Position numbers and translations under genes: made by a program. The notes under the pieces were generated by a model. That model worked only from the letters and a program-made list of their open reading frames with translations. It did not search any database and was not told the origin of the DNA. Of a stretch of DNA of 64,000 nt, positions 9,175 to 18,150 are shown one piece after another (position 1 is the first letter of the stretch; every line of letters begins with the position of its first letter). The DNA lies in contig NZ_JAJIRP010000001.1 of assembly GCF_025717555.1 (NCBI RefSeq), forward strand, positions 620,001 through 684,000, in the 5' to 3' direction. Origin of the DNA: Paucibacter sp. B2R-40 (lineage in GTDB: Bacteria; Pseudomonadota; Gammaproteobacteria; Burkholderiales; Burkholderiaceae_C).

Positions 9175-10443
9175 ATGGCGCGCATCCTGATGGCTTGGGA
9201 GTTGGGCGGCGGTATGGGCCACGTGGTGCCGCTGTCACAGCTGGCGCAAGTCCTGATTGACCGGGGGCATCACATTGACTTTGTGCTGCGTGACTTGGCC
9301 GGCGCCTGCGATGGCCTGGGCCGATTGGCCAAACATCCGCAGGTGCGGCTTTGGCAGGCGCCGATCTGGACTGCTCAGCTGCAAGGGCAGGCGCCGCCGT
9401 GCTCCTACGCCGAGTTGTTGTTTCATGCCGGCTATCTGGACGACCGGCGCCTGCTCAGCCTGGTGCAGGCCTGGCGTAATTTGTTTGAGGCGATCAAGCC
9501 CCAGCTCTTGCTGGCGGACCACGCGCCGACTGCCATGTTGGCCGCCCGCACGCAGCGCGCCATAGCCACGGCGGTGATAGGCACCGGCTTTTTCATTCCG
9601 CCCGCTCTCGCGCCGATGCCGAGTTTTCGCGAGTGGGAGCGTGTCGACCCGGCACGGCTGGTGCAGACCGAGGCACGTGCGCTGGCGACCTGCAACGCGG
9701 TGCTGGCGCAGCTCGACGCGGCGCCGCTGCCGGCCTTGCATCAGCTGATCGCGGCCGACGAGCAGTTCTTGCTGACATGGCCAGAGCTGGATCATTACGG
9801 CAGCAGCCGCAATGGGAGTCCAGGGCAAGCAGTGGCTCGGTATTGGGGGGCCTTGCCCCCGGTCGATCAGGGCGGTGCAGCCGTCTGGCCTGATGTGGCT
9901 GCAGGCTCGTCAAGCTTGCCTGAGCCTGCCCAGCGCCCGCGCTTGTTCGCCTACCTGAAGGGCGAGTACGGCGGCGTCGAGCGGGTGTTGCAGTGCCTGC
10001 GAGATGGGCCGTGGCTCAGCCTGGTGCATGTCACCGGCCTGCGCCCGGACATGCTGCAGCGCTTCAGCCATGCCAATCTGGCCTTCAGCAAGGGCCCGGT
10101 GGCCATGGCGCAAGTCTTGGCCCAAGCTCAGGCGGTGCTGTGCCATGCCGGCTCGGGCACCGTTTGCACGGCCTTGCAGGGCGGTCTGCCGGTGGTGATG
10201 TTGCCCATGCATGCCGAGCAATTGCTGTTTGCCCGGCGGGTCAGCGAGGCGCAGGCGGGCCAATATGTATTAGAAAACGAACTGGGCCGACAGCTGCCTG
10301 CCGTATTGAGCCGTGCTCTTACGGCGGGCGAGCTGCGTGCCGGCGCACAGGCGCTGGCCGCTCGGCATGGAGCGACACCAGCCGGCGCTGTGGCCATGCA
10401 GGTGGCCCTGCGCTGCGAGGTTTTGATGGCGACGTCAGGCTGA
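9175..10443 (+). CDS. GT1-family (UGT/MGT-like) glycosyltransferase
   Basis: A 422-residue GT-B fold protein. The N-terminal ILMAWELGGGMGHVVPLSQLA has the GxGH acceptor-domain pattern. The C-terminal donor-site motif is CHAGSGTVCTALQGGLPVV (H324 onward), followed by MLPMHAEQLLFARRV, as in UDP-sugar-dependent glycosyltransferases of family GT1. It should transfer a sugar to a small or lipid acceptor, not determinable here. ATG 9175 follows an AAGAAAGG Shine-Dalgarno. It is transcribed alone, divergently from a PEP-CTERM gene. Confidence 0.85.
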   Translation: MARILMAWELGGGMGHVVPLSQLAQVLIDRGHHIDFVLRDLAGACDGLGRLAKHPQVRLWQAPIWTAQLQGQAPPCSYAELLFHAGYLDDRRLLSLVQAWRNLFEAIKPQLLLADHAPTAMLAARTQRAIATAVIGTGFFIPPALAPMPSFREWERVDPARLVQTEARALATCNAVLAQLDAAPLPALHQLIAADEQFLLTWPELDHYGSSRNGSPGQAVARYWGALPPVDQGGAAVWPDVAAGSSSLPEPAQRPRLFAYLKGEYGGVERVLQCLRDGPWLSLVHVTGLRPDMLQRFSHANLAFSKGPVAMAQVLAQAQAVLCHAGSGTVCTALQGGLPVVMLPMHAEQLLFARRVSEAQAGQYVLENELGRQLPAVLSRALTAGELRAGAQALAARHGATPAGAVAMQVALRCEVLMATSG

Positions 10444-10568
10444 TCCCTTCTGAGGGGCGCATGGCAGGACATTCGCGGACTTTGTACCGACCCTGCCGCC
10501 GCGGCATGAACTACAGTCCGGCGCAAGGATTTAACCGCCAGGCCTTTGCCTTTCACCCTTCGCCCGCC

Positions 10569-11297
10569 ATGCCAATTCCTGCTCCCGCCGCTTCGCCTGC
10601 ACCCAAGATCCCTGCCGCACGCCCCGGCAACACGCTGGCCGAACTCCTGATTGCCGTGCTGCTGCCATCCTTTGTGCTGATGTGGCTGAGCGGCCCGGAG
10701 TGGCTGGGCGATCTCGGCGCGCTGCTGCTGGCATTGGCGTTTCCGCTCGGCTGGGCCATTTATAGCGGCCTGCTTGAGCGCCGTTTCAGTGGCATGGCGG
10801 CCCTCGGGGTGATCAGTACTTTGTTGACCGGCGGCATCGCGCTGCTGGCGCTGGACACCCGCTGGCTGGCGATCAAGGAAGCGGCGGTGCCGGGCGTCAT
10901 TGCGATCGCGGTGCTGCTCTCGCTGCTGAGCAAGCGGCCCTTGGTGCGCTTGATGGTCTTCCACCCCACCATCATGAATGTGCCGCGCATCGAAGCGGCG
11001 CTGCTTGAGCGCGGCGAGACTGCCGCCTTTGAGCGACGCCTGCGCGTGGGCACGCTGATGCTGGCCGGCAGCTTCGCGTTCTCAAGCGTGATGAACTATG
11101 TCCTGGCGGTCTGGATCGTGCACAGCCCGGCCGGCAGCGAGCAGTTCAATGCCGAGCTGGGGCGCATGAATTTGCTCAGCTGGCCGATGATCGCCATCCC
11201 CTCGATGCTCTTGACCATGGGCGTGCTGTTCTATCTGGCCCGCGGCATCCGGCAGATGACGGGCTTGAGCCTGGAGGAGTGCTTGAATCCGCAGTGA
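10569..11297 (+). CDS. VC0807-like integral membrane protein
   Basis: About 242 residues with roughly six hydrophobic segments (for example TLAELLIAVLLPSFVLMWL, LGALLLALAFPLGWAIYSG, MLAGSFAFSSVMNYVLAVW, LSWPMIAIPSMLLTMGVLF). It resembles the VC0807 family of unknown inner-membrane proteins, including a conserved-looking RLMVFHPTIMN loop. Function is unknown. Start is uncertain: ATG 10569 gives a short proline-rich leader, ATG 10506 is also in frame, and neither has a good ribosome site. Confidence 0.7.
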   Translation: MPIPAPAASPAPKIPAARPGNTLAELLIAVLLPSFVLMWLSGPEWLGDLGALLLALAFPLGWAIYSGLLERRFSGMAALGVISTLLTGGIALLALDTRWLAIKEAAVPGVIAIAVLLSLLSKRPLVRLMVFHPTIMNVPRIEAALLERGETAAFERRLRVGTLMLAGSFAFSSVMNYVLAVWIVHSPAGSEQFNAELGRMNLLSWPMIAIPSMLLTMGVLFYLARGIRQMTGLSLEECLNPQ

Positions 11298-11546
11298 GCG
11301 CGCGGCGTTTTGCCTGGCGCAAGCCGGCAATGCGTCGATCTCAGCGCTGTGCAAGCGGGGTGAGTGGCGGTCTGGCACGCGCTTGAAATCAAACAGGCTT
11401 GAATTGATCAGGCGTTTGCGTGACCGGCTTCACGTATGCCGGTTCACACCATTGGGTTGCGGGGATGCGCAGCCCGAGCTCGGCCGGAACAATCCAATCC
11501 ATCGAATCGCAATCCGGCGGCTCAGCAAAAAACGAAAGATTCAGTC

Positions 11547-12161
11547 ATGAAAAAACTTCTCCTTGCCGCCCTGATCGCCGCACCCGCACTGAGCTTTGCC
11601 GCCGGCACCGAGCTGGTCGTCAACGGCAGCTTCGAACAATATAGCGGCACCTCCTTCAGTGGCTTTGCCAATATTGCGGCCGGTTCGAGCGTGCTGACCG
11701 GCTGGACCGTCGGCGCCACGTCGGTGGACATCATCAACAACGCCTACGGCGCGGTGAACGGCAACAGCATCGATATGCTGGGCACCCCAGGCCCGGGTTC
11801 GGTTTCGCAGCTCTTGAACACCGTGGCGGGCCAGACCTATTGGTTGCAGTTCGACCTGTCGTCCAACCGTGGCGGTGACAACAATGCCGCAGGCAAAGAG
11901 CTGACCGTGGCCGGTCTGGGTGGCGGCGCTGCATTGAGCTTCTCGGCGCTGACTGCCGGCGTTTCGCACCAGTCCTACACCTTCACGGCCGACTCGAGCT
12001 CTACGCTGTTGAAGTTCAGCAGCGGCCCGTCAGGCTACTCGGGTTCGGTGCTCGACAATGTCTCGGTCACAGCGGTGCCCGAGCCACAAACATATGCCTT
12101 GATGCTGGGTGGCTTGGCCGCCATCGGTTTCGTGGCGCGTCGCCGCAAGCAGGCTCAATAA
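11547..12161 (+). CDS. PEP-CTERM protein with DUF642/choice-of-anchor-C type domain
   Basis: A 204-residue secreted protein: signal peptide MKKLLLAALIAAPALSFA, then a jelly-roll domain of the DUF642 / choice-of-anchor C type. Evidence is ELVVNGSFEQYSG, GWTVGATSVDIIN, QLLNTVAGQTYWLQFDLS and the final SGSVLDNVSVTAVPEP. PEP-CTERM signal at 177-204 (VPEPQTYALMLGGLAAIGF, then ARRRKQAQ). The domain is carbohydrate-binding-like in plants, but its bacterial ligand is not known. ATG 11547 lies about 7 bp after GAAAG. It is followed by a strong terminator. Confidence 0.88.
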   Translation: MKKLLLAALIAAPALSFAAGTELVVNGSFEQYSGTSFSGFANIAAGSSVLTGWTVGATSVDIINNAYGAVNGNSIDMLGTPGPGSVSQLLNTVAGQTYWLQFDLSSNRGGDNNAAGKELTVAGLGGGAALSFSALTAGVSHQSYTFTADSSSTLLKFSSGPSGYSGSVLDNVSVTAVPEPQTYALMLGGLAAIGFVARRRKQAQ

Positions 12162-12180
12162 GCTTCCCTAGCAAACAGAG

Positions 12181-12203
12181 ACCGGCCCCTGAGGCCGGTT
12201 TTT
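12181..12203 (+). terminator. Intrinsic terminator of PEP-CTERM gene
   Basis: ACCGGCC/GGCCGGT stem with loop CCTGA, then five T residues. It is nearly identical to the hairpin at 8006-8031 behind another PEP-CTERM gene. Confidence 0.9.
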
Positions 12204-12324
12204 CGTTCAGCGAGCTTGACTCAGTGGCGGCTGATCGCGCCGAATCAATGCCCGCCCACGACACGGTACGCCGCATGGTTCAGGATTTGCAAGTCCTTGC
12301 CTGCCGGGCGCATGAGCCTATGAC

Positions 12325-12804
12325 ATGATGGCAACCATGTTGATGAAGACACTCAAAAACCTGCTGGACGGCCTGTTGCCGCCGCAGCCCGGCGCGGCCG
12401 ACGAAGAGCATGGCTTGCAGCTCGCTACCGCCGTGATGCTGGTCGAGGTCATGCGTGCCGATGCCAGCTTTCATGCGGCCGAGCGCGCGGCGGTGCTGGC
12501 AGCGCTGCGTGCCAAGTTCGGGCTGAGCGAGGACGAGGCGGCACGCCTGACCGAGCTGGCCGAAGCCGAGGCCAAGACCGCCAGCGACTGGTTCGCTTTC
12601 ACGTCCCGCATCAATGAGAATTTCGAAATGCCGCAAAAGTTGCGCATGATCGAATTCATGTGGGAAGTGGCCTATGCCGACGGCCACCTCAGCGAACATG
12701 AGCGCCATGTCATGTGGCGTATTGCTGACCTGCTGCATATTCCGCAGGGAGCTTATGTTCATGCGCGAATGCGGGCGCAGGCCGCCGCTGGTTTGAAAGA
12801 TTAG
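12325..12804 (+). CDS. TerB-like (tellurite-resistance TerB fold) protein
   Basis: A 159-residue helical cytosolic protein with TerB-family features. These are the acidic metal-binding-like stretch VMLVEVMRADASFHAAERAAVL, the second LRMIEFMWEVAYADGHLSEHE repeat (consensus ADG.....E) and the terminal VMWRIADLLHIPQG helix. Bacterial TerB-like proteins bind divalent metal and often associate with membrane stress systems. No other ter genes are nearby, so a role in tellurite resistance is not implied. Start at the first of several closely spaced ATGs; 12328, 12337 and 12343 are alternatives. Confidence 0.8.
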   Translation: MMATMLMKTLKNLLDGLLPPQPGAADEEHGLQLATAVMLVEVMRADASFHAAERAAVLAALRAKFGLSEDEAARLTELAEAEAKTASDWFAFTSRINENFEMPQKLRMIEFMWEVAYADGHLSEHERHVMWRIADLLHIPQGAYVHARMRAQAAAGLKD

Positions 12805-13401
12805 CTAGCTGCTCACCTCAGGCCGGTCGCGGGCAACCAAGGCCAGGTACTCCTGCTGTGTCGCGCCGGCCAGCGGCTTCAACATCACACGCAGGCTGTT
12901 CAAACGCGGCCCGGTCGCCACACCATGCCGCTGGCGCAGTTCGACAAAGCCTTGGCTGGCCCAGAAACGTTCGGCTTTTGCGTTGCCGACCACCACGCTC
13001 AGGCGCAGCCAGCGCACCCCCTGGCTCAGTGCCCAGCGCTCGATGCTCGCAAACAAGGCTTGCGCATCACCCTGACCATGGCGCGCCGTGGCAACAATAA
13101 AGAGCCCGATATGGCAAACCCCATCGGCCATCAGATCACGGGTGATCTGGGTGATGGCTCGCCAGGGCTCCCCGCCCGAGCTCGGCACAAAGGCGAGGTA
13201 GTGAGTGCGCGAATAGCTGAGCTCGGCCGGCGGCAACTCATGGAACTCTTCGTTCGCCAAATTCGGCCCGGCGGGCTCGCCCCCGACGGCTAGAAAGTAC
13301 GCCGGATTGGCGTCGAAGAAGACTTGCAAGCTCGGGATGTCTTCTTTCTGCAATTCCATGCAGTGCAGATCGGGCGGGCAGGGCAGGTCGAAAGGGCGCA
13401 T
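12805..13401 (-). CDS. GNAT-family N-acetyltransferase
   Basis: A 198-residue acetyltransferase of GNAT fold. It shows strand beta-4 (HIGLFIVATARHGQGDAQAL), which contains the acetyl-CoA pyrophosphate loop in R-H-G-Q-G-D form, and the C-terminal LRLSVVVGNAKAERFWASQGF block typical of the family. The substrate is unknown. Its stop codon directly abuts the convergent TerB-like gene, with zero spacing. Confidence 0.85.
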   Translation of the reverse strand: MRPFDLPCPPDLHCMELQKEDIPSLQVFFDANPAYFLAVGGEPAGPNLANEEFHELPPAELSYSRTHYLAFVPSSGGEPWRAITQITRDLMADGVCHIGLFIVATARHGQGDAQALFASIERWALSQGVRWLRLSVVVGNAKAERFWASQGFVELRQRHGVATGPRLNSLRVMLKPLAGATQQEYLALVARDRPEVSS

Positions 13402-13484
13402 GAGTCAGAGGGCGGCGGCGAGAAAAGCAGATTGTCCGTGGTTTACGATGCCGCTGGCTCCCCGCTCAAAACCCGGTACCCGTC

Positions 13485-14135
13485 ATGATGCAACTCCATT
13501 ACTTCCCCGGCAACGCCAGCATGGCGCCGCATCTCCTGCTGGAAGAAATTGGCCAGCCCTTCGAGCTCAAGCAGGTGGACCGAGCGAACAACGCTCACAA
13601 GTCGGCCGAGTACCTCAAGCTCAATCCCAATGGCTTGATTCCGGTGCTGGTGGACGGCGAGACGGTGCTCTACGAGGCGGCCGCCATCCTGCTGCACTTG
13701 GCTGACACCCATCCCGCCGCCGCGCTGCTGCCCGCGCTGGGCACAGCTGACCGCGCGCAAGCCTATAAATGGCTGATCTGGCTGACCAATACCTTGCAGC
13801 CGGCTTTGTTGGCCTACTTCTACCCCGAGCGCTGGGTCAAGGACGGCAACACCGAAGGCGCGGCCGAGGTGCAGGCCAGGGCCGAGGCGAAAGTGGTCGA
13901 GCTGCTGGCCCAGGTCGAGGCGCAACTGGCCTTGCATGGCGGCCCATGGCTGCTCGGCACCGACTACAGCGCGGTCGACGCGATGGCTTTCATGTTGTGC
14001 CGCTGGACCCGTGGTTTCGCCAGCCGCCCGGCGCGCGACTTCCCGCTGATCGGTGCCTATCTGCAGCGCATGCTGGCGCGCCCGGCGCTGCAGCGCATGC
14101 TGGCGACTGAAGTCTTGCCTCAGCCTTGGGTTTGA
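13485..14135 (+). CDS. Glutathione S-transferase family protein
   Basis: A 216-residue two-domain GST. The thioredoxin-fold N-terminus starts MMQLHYFPGNASMAPHLLLEE, with LNPNGLIPVLVDGETVLYEAAAILLHLAD carrying the cis-Pro and the E-(A/S) glutathione gamma-glutamyl site. The all-helical C-terminal domain contains GPWLLGTDYSAVDAM, the N-capping box. The catalytic residue is probably the early Tyr/Ser (Y6 or S11). Substrate unknown. The last 16 bp overlap the 3' end of the convergent GNAT gene. Confidence 0.9.
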   Translation: MMQLHYFPGNASMAPHLLLEEIGQPFELKQVDRANNAHKSAEYLKLNPNGLIPVLVDGETVLYEAAAILLHLADTHPAAALLPALGTADRAQAYKWLIWLTNTLQPALLAYFYPERWVKDGNTEGAAEVQARAEAKVVELLAQVEAQLALHGGPWLLGTDYSAVDAMAFMLCRWTRGFASRPARDFPLIGAYLQRMLARPALQRMLATEVLPQPWV

Positions 14136-14563
14136 GCCAGACGCTTGTAAATATCCGGCTCTAGCCGCTCCATGAAGCCCTGCGGCTTGGCCGCAGGGCA
14201 GAAGCCGAACTGCGCATAGAGCTGCGGCGCGGTGCTGGTGACCAGCAAGAAGCGCCTTAGGTCTTGCAAGTCGGGATGCGCCATCACCGCTTCCATCAAG
14301 CGCTTGCTGTAACCGCGGCCCTGATGTTCGGGCAGCACGAACACATCGCCAAGATAGGCAAAGGTGGCGCCGTCGGTGATGACGCGCGCAAAGCCGATTT
14401 GCGCGCCGTCCAGGTAAGCGCCAAAACACAGGGAAGCCTCAAGCGCGCGCTGCACGGTTGCGAAGGGGATGCCGAGCGCCCAAGTGGATTGCTCGCTCAA
14501 GAAGCGGTGAATCAGGGCCAAATCCAACTTGCGCTTGTCGGTGCTGATATCGATACGGTTCAT
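14120..14563 (-). CDS. GNAT-family N-acetyltransferase
   Basis: A 147-residue compact GNAT. FAYLGDVFVLPEHQGRGYSKRLMEAV supplies the Q-x-x-G-x-G/A type acetyl-CoA loop (HQGRGYSKRL), and LLVTSTAPQLYAQFGF gives the C-terminal substrate-side motif. It resembles the YhbS/arginine-acetyltransferase-like group with the SEQSTWALGIPF start. ATG 14563 gives the domain's natural beginning (MNRIDISTDK). It overlaps the GST gene tail on the opposite strand. Confidence 0.85.
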   Translation of the reverse strand: MNRIDISTDKRKLDLALIHRFLSEQSTWALGIPFATVQRALEASLCFGAYLDGAQIGFARVITDGATFAYLGDVFVLPEHQGRGYSKRLMEAVMAHPDLQDLRRFLLVTSTAPQLYAQFGFCPAAKPQGFMERLEPDIYKRLAQTQG

Positions 14564-14734
14564 GGACGCGGTGGAAAAAAGTGACGATCGGCATCCTATG
14601 CGATGACATTCATCGCAGCGGCTTGCCATTCGTCGCAAGCGGGCGCTGCGAGAGCTGAGCCGCTCTAAAGTGCCGGCAGTGCATTGGCATTCTGTCCTTG
14701 CTGCTCATCACCGATTCACTGGAACCTTGACACC

Positions 14735-15079
14735 ATGTTCGCATCCATTTCACCCGGCCTTGCCTGGGGCTTGCTCTTCATCGCCGGATTGCTCGAAGTC
14801 GTTTGGGTCAGCGCCATGAAAGCCTCGGAGGGCTTTACTCGCCACCAATACACGGCCATCACCGTTGGCGCCGCTTGGGCGAGCTTCTGGTTGCTCGGGC
14901 TGGCGCTGAGGGCCTTGCCGGTGGGCACGGCCTATGCCGTTTGGACGGGCATAGGCGCGGTCGGCGCGGCAGCCTTGGGCATGCTCATTTTCAAGGAACC
15001 CGTGACGCTGGCCCGTATCGGCTGCATCAGCTTGATCGTCGTCGGCATCTTGGGCCTGAAGCTGCTCAGCGCCGAATAG
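14735..15079 (+). CDS. sugE: SMR-family guanidinium/quaternary-ammonium exporter (SugE-like)
   Basis: A 114-residue four-helix membrane protein of the small multidrug resistance family. The essential membrane glutamate is E21 in FIAGLLEVVW. WVSAMKASEGF and the TAYAVWTGIGAVGAA loop (helix 3) place it in the SugE/GdnC branch, which exports guanidinium with proton antiport. ATG 14735 follows a weak ribosome site. I looked for a ykkC-type guanidine riboswitch upstream and did not find one. It is divergent from the GNAT at 14563. Confidence 0.88.
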   Translation: MFASISPGLAWGLLFIAGLLEVVWVSAMKASEGFTRHQYTAITVGAAWASFWLLGLALRALPVGTAYAVWTGIGAVGAAALGMLIFKEPVTLARIGCISLIVVGILGLKLLSAE

Positions 15080-15098
15080 GCCAAAACCCGCCCTGCGC

Positions 15099-15932
15099 TC
15101 AGGGCAGCACCGGCAGCGCCTTCAGATAGGCATGCAGTTTGGCGGCGATCGCCTCGCGTTCTGCCTGCGGCATGGCCTCGGGCAGCGCGGGCATGCTCGT
15201 TCCCGGCTTGAACGCCTGCGGGGTCAGCAACCAGACGCGCCAGGTGCGTTCATCCAACAGCTTGGCACGAACGGCCAAATTGAGCGGCATCTTGTCGCCG
15301 CCGAAGCCATTGACCTGATGGCAGCTGAGACAGAATTTCTGCGCCAAGGCGGCATGCTCAGCCCATTGCTCGCTACTGATGCCGGGCGGCAGCAAGGCCG
15401 GCGGGCTGGCTTGGCGCAAGCTGATTTGCGCCACTTGATAAGGCCACTGCGCGCCGCCCTCGGCCAGCAGCTCGGGTGCGGCGAGATTGTCCCAGACCAG
15501 GTAGTAGGGGCCCAGCGGCACGTCTTTTTCGCCCTGCGCTTTGTTGTCCACGCTGAAGGGCGCTTTGGCGTCGGCCAAGCCGAACACCAGATGGGCGCGG
15601 TATTTGGCGAAGCGCTCGACCGGGATGCGGGCCACAAAGCCGTCGAGCGCGCGAAATTCGATCTCGCTATTCGATGCCCTGTTCCAGTCGGCACCGAGCA
15701 ATTGACGCAATACTTGTGCGGCCGGGTAGCCCAGGTAAGCGCGCCGCACCGGCGGCTCGCCCTTGACACTCAGGTGCGGCTCGATCACGGTGACGACTGC
15801 GGGCGGTGTGGCCATTTGCGTTTGCAGCAGCGCGGGCGCTGGCAGTGCTTCGGCGCCCGCGCTTGGGCTGCCGCACAGCGCGAGGCTCAGCAGCAGCAAC
15901 GCTGGCAGGTTTGCACAATGAATGATGCTCAT
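15099..15932 (-). CDS. Periplasmic c-type cytochrome domain protein
   Basis: A 277-residue secreted protein with a signal peptide (LLLLSLALCGSPSAGA). A large N-terminal domain of unknown type (about 40-190) is followed by a single-haem cytochrome c domain: CLSCH at 201-205 and the likely axial methionine M247 in GTSMPAL. The N-terminal region (RRAYLGYPAAQVL, FRALDGFVARIPVERF) looks like a sulfite-oxidase or molybdopterin-accessory substrate segment, but I cannot name it. A redox partner role in the periplasm is inferred. The gene is transcribed alone. Confidence 0.75.
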   Translation of the reverse strand: MSIIHCANLPALLLLSLALCGSPSAGAEALPAPALLQTQMATPPAVVTVIEPHLSVKGEPPVRRAYLGYPAAQVLRQLLGADWNRASNSEIEFRALDGFVARIPVERFAKYRAHLVFGLADAKAPFSVDNKAQGEKDVPLGPYYLVWDNLAAPELLAEGGAQWPYQVAQISLRQASPPALLPPGISSEQWAEHAALAQKFCLSCHQVNGFGGDKMPLNLAVRAKLLDERTWRVWLLTPQAFKPGTSMPALPEAMPQAEREAIAAKLHAYLKALPVLP

Positions 15933-15978
15933 GACCTAGGCCCCGTGATGGATAAAACCGAATCGGCAGCCGATTGAA

Positions 15979-16635
15979 TCACAGCTTTCCTTGCAGGCCG
16001 CTAAAGGCCAGCTTCAGCGCAAGCACATCGCCGCCGGTAATCAAGCCCAGATTCGCTGTGATGGCCTCCAGCGGCCAATCCCACCAGGCCATGTGCTGCA
16101 GCTCAGCGGCGACCGCATCCTCAAAGCGTTGCTTGATCACCCGCGCCGGATTGCCGCCCACCACCGCATAAGCAGGCACATCGCTGACCACGACAGCGCG
16201 CGATGAAATGATCGCGCCGTCGCCAATCTTGACGCCGGGCATGATCAAGGCCTCATAGCCGATCCAGACATCGTTGCCGATCACGGTGTCGCCCTTGTAG
16301 GGCAAATCACCGGGCTGCGGCGCAGCCTTCTCCCAACCATGGCCAAAGATGAAGAAGGGGTAGGTCGAGACGCCCGAGGTCTTGTGGTTGGCGCCGTTCA
16401 TGATGAACTTCACTCCGCGCGCGATGGCGCAGAACTTGCCAATGATCAGCTTGTCGCCCATGAAGGGGAAGTGGTAAAGCACATTGCGCTCGAAGTTCTC
16501 CACGCCCTCCGGATCGTCGTAGTAGCTGTAGTCCCCGACGCAGATATTGGGATTGCCTTCGAGCGCGGGCTTCAGAAAGGCGACTTGCGGGAAACCCTCC
16601 ACGGGAAGCAAGGTGGCGGGGCTGGGGCCATGCAT
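15979..16635 (-). CDS. Left-handed beta-helix acyltransferase (Vat/CatB xenobiotic acetyltransferase-like)
   Basis: A 218-residue hexapeptide-repeat transferase. It contains the CatB/Vat signature region [22 protein letters not shown] in pieces, [20 protein letters not shown] with the catalytic His of the family, and the repeats [21 protein letters not shown] and [11 protein letters not shown]. Relatives acetylate streptogramin A or chloramphenicol, and many are housekeeping enzymes of unknown substrate. ATG 16635 has an AGGAA Shine-Dalgarno 8 bp upstream. Downstream of, and same strand as, the MBL-fold gene (32 bp), so possibly co-transcribed under its MerR-type promoter. Confidence 0.85.
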   Translation of the reverse strand: MHGPSPATLLPVEGFPQVAFLKPALEGNPNICVGDYSYYDDPEGVENFERNVLYHFPFMGDKLIIGKFCAIARGVKFIMNGANHKTSGVSTYPFFIFGHGWEKAAPQPGDLPYKGDTVIGNDVWIGYEALIMPGVKIGDGAIISSRAVVVSDVPAYAVVGGNPARVIKQRFEDAVAAELQHMAWWDWPLEAITANLGLITGGDVLALKLAFSGLQGKL

Positions 16636-16667
16636 AGAGTCAATTCCTTGTGTGCTGTGATGGCGCA

Positions 16668-17588
16668 CTACTTTACCCACTGCGGAAAATAGCCCAGCCG
16701 GTCTTGCGTGGCGCTGTCATGCGCCGGCAGCAGCACCAGCGCCGGGTCTTTGCCCATCATGGCGCGCAGCTGCTCGACGCTGCTTTGCGTCTGCTCGGCA
16801 TGACCGTCCACCAGCGCGGCTGCGGCCCAGAACTTAGGCGCGCCGGCCTTGATCGCGTCGACCGTCCAGGCCACGTCCCCGATGAAGAAATAGACCTGCC
16901 CGCTGTCGACCTTCAAGAACATCCCCGTTGAACCCGGCGTATGGCCGGGCATGGGCACCAGCACGACGCTGCCGTCGCCAAACAGGTCCAGGCTTTGCGC
17001 ATAGCCGCGATAGGGCTGCGGCTTGAAGTCCAGGCTCTCCCACTGGATAGACTTGGCTGCGATCTGCGATGCCCAGGTCCCGCCGGGTCCGCTTGTCGGG
17101 TGGCGGATCAATTCCATCTCGGCGGCCGCCACGCCTATCTTCGCCTCGGGAAAGTCCAAAACGCCACCGGCATGATCCCAATGGCTATGGCTGAGAATGA
17201 CACGGGTCAGCGGCGGGATGCCGGCGCGGTCCAGTTGCTCGCGGGCCGGCAGCACCGGGGCCTCGTATTTGAAAAACGGCCGCCACCACAGCGGCATGTC
17301 CGCACGGTACTGGCCGTCGATTTGCCGCCCCATGCCGGTGTCAAACAAGAAGTACTCGTTCCGGTGCTTGATCAAAAAGGCCGAGAAGTTGGAGTCGATC
17401 TGTTTGCTGAAACTGCCGCCCGGCACCAAGAGCCCCTCCATCACCGCGACACGCGAGGTCTTGATGATGGCGAAGCCGATGTCGGGAAGCTGTGGCGCCT
17501 GGGGTGCTTGGCTTTGCGCCGCGCCGGCCGGGCCGAGCAGCAGGGCGGCCATCAAAAACGGCAAGAAGAGATGGAGAAATATGCGCAT
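16668..17588 (-). CDS. Secreted metallo-beta-lactamase-fold hydrolase
   Basis: A 306-residue exported protein: signal peptide [23 protein letters not shown], then an MBL fold with the zinc motif [10 protein letters not shown] (HxHxDH), a downstream MPGHTPGS histidine, and FFIGDVAW for the bridging aspartate. A final histidine lies in LLPAHDSA. The organisation resembles AHL-lactonase or secreted MBL-fold hydrolases; the substrate is not determinable. It is divergent from a MerR-family gene, with a MerR-type promoter and operator directly upstream, so induction by the MerR effector is likely. Confidence 0.87.
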   Translation of the reverse strand: MRIFLHLFLPFLMAALLLGPAGAAQSQAPQAPQLPDIGFAIIKTSRVAVMEGLLVPGGSFSKQIDSNFSAFLIKHRNEYFLFDTGMGRQIDGQYRADMPLWWRPFFKYEAPVLPAREQLDRAGIPPLTRVILSHSHWDHAGGVLDFPEAKIGVAAAEMELIRHPTSGPGGTWASQIAAKSIQWESLDFKPQPYRGYAQSLDLFGDGSVVLVPMPGHTPGSTGMFLKVDSGQVYFFIGDVAWTVDAIKAGAPKFWAAAALVDGHAEQTQSSVEQLRAMMGKDPALVLLPAHDSATQDRLGYFPQWVK

Positions 17589-17630
17589 GGGCAAGGCCGC
17601 TTGAGAGCTGTTGGAGGAGATGAGAACCAA

Positions 17631-17661
17631 GCTTAAAGATTGGTCTATGCTCCAAGGTCAA
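17631..17661 (-). promoter_or_regulatory. MerR-type promoter with operator dyad
   Basis: On the minus strand a perfect -35 box TTGACC (17656-17661) is separated by an over-long 18-19 bp spacer from a weak -10 (TTTAAG/TTAAGC, near 17631-17637). Inside the spacer lies the dyad TTGG-N8-CCAA (17640-17655). Over-long spacers with a dyad are the hallmark of promoters activated by MerR-family proteins. It points to the MBL-fold gene, with the MerR gene on the other side. Confidence 0.7.
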
Positions 17662-17694
17662 GCCCCACTCACGTCTTTTTTGTTCGATGCCGCA

Positions 17695-18150
17695 ATGAAC
17701 ATCAGCCAACTCGCCAATGCCTGCGGCATCTCGGCCGACACCGTTCGTTATTACGAAAAGCAAGGCCTGCTGGCGGCGCCCGCTCGGCTGGAGAACGGCT
17801 ACCGCAGCTATGAGCCGGCCCAGGTCGAGCAGCTGCGCTTTATACGCGGTGCGCAGGCGCTGGGCTTTTCGCTGCAGGAGATCCGCGCCATCCTGCCGCT
17901 GTTGGTTCAGGGTAAATTTGGTCGGCCCCAGATTGAGCAGCAGTTACAGACCAAGATGGCGCAGATCGACGCGCATATCGCGCAGCTGCAGCAATTGAAG
18001 ACCGAATTGGCGGCCACCTTCGCGGCGCTGAAATGCGCGCCAGAGAGCACATTGGCGACCGACGACGCCGTCGCGCCCGACAGCGGCAGCGGTGCGGGTG
18101 CAGCGGTGCTCAAGCGCAGCTTTCGGCCGCCCCGGTCGACAAAAGCTTAG
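17695..18150 (+). CDS. MerR-family transcriptional regulator
   Basis: A 151-residue regulator: winged-helix N-terminus MNISQLANACGISADTVRYYEKQGLL with the R-Y-Y-E-x-x-G-L signature, then GYRSYEPAQVEQLRFI, and a C-terminal coiled-coil dimerisation helix. The effector region is short, with only one cysteine (ALKCAPES), unlike typical metal sensors with paired cysteines. I therefore cannot call it a Cu, Zn or Hg sensor. ATG 17695 matches the family start exactly. It probably controls the divergent MBL-fold gene, and its stop overlaps the convergent cytochrome stop by 4 bp. Confidence 0.9.
   Translation: MNISQLANACGISADTVRYYEKQGLLAAPARLENGYRSYEPAQVEQLRFIRGAQALGFSLQEIRAILPLLVQGKFGRPQIEQQLQTKMAQIDAHIAQLQQLKTELAATFAALKCAPESTLATDDAVAPDSGSGAGAAVLKRSFRPPRSTKA

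Noticed and set aside
11370-11390. TGGCACG followed by TTGAA, like a sigma-54 promoter before a PEP-CTERM gene
   Set aside because: Spacing is one base short, and the -12 GC is replaced by AA.
14640-14734. Possible guanidine riboswitch before the SugE-like gene
   Set aside because: No ykkC or mini-ykkC sequence motif or paired stem was visible.
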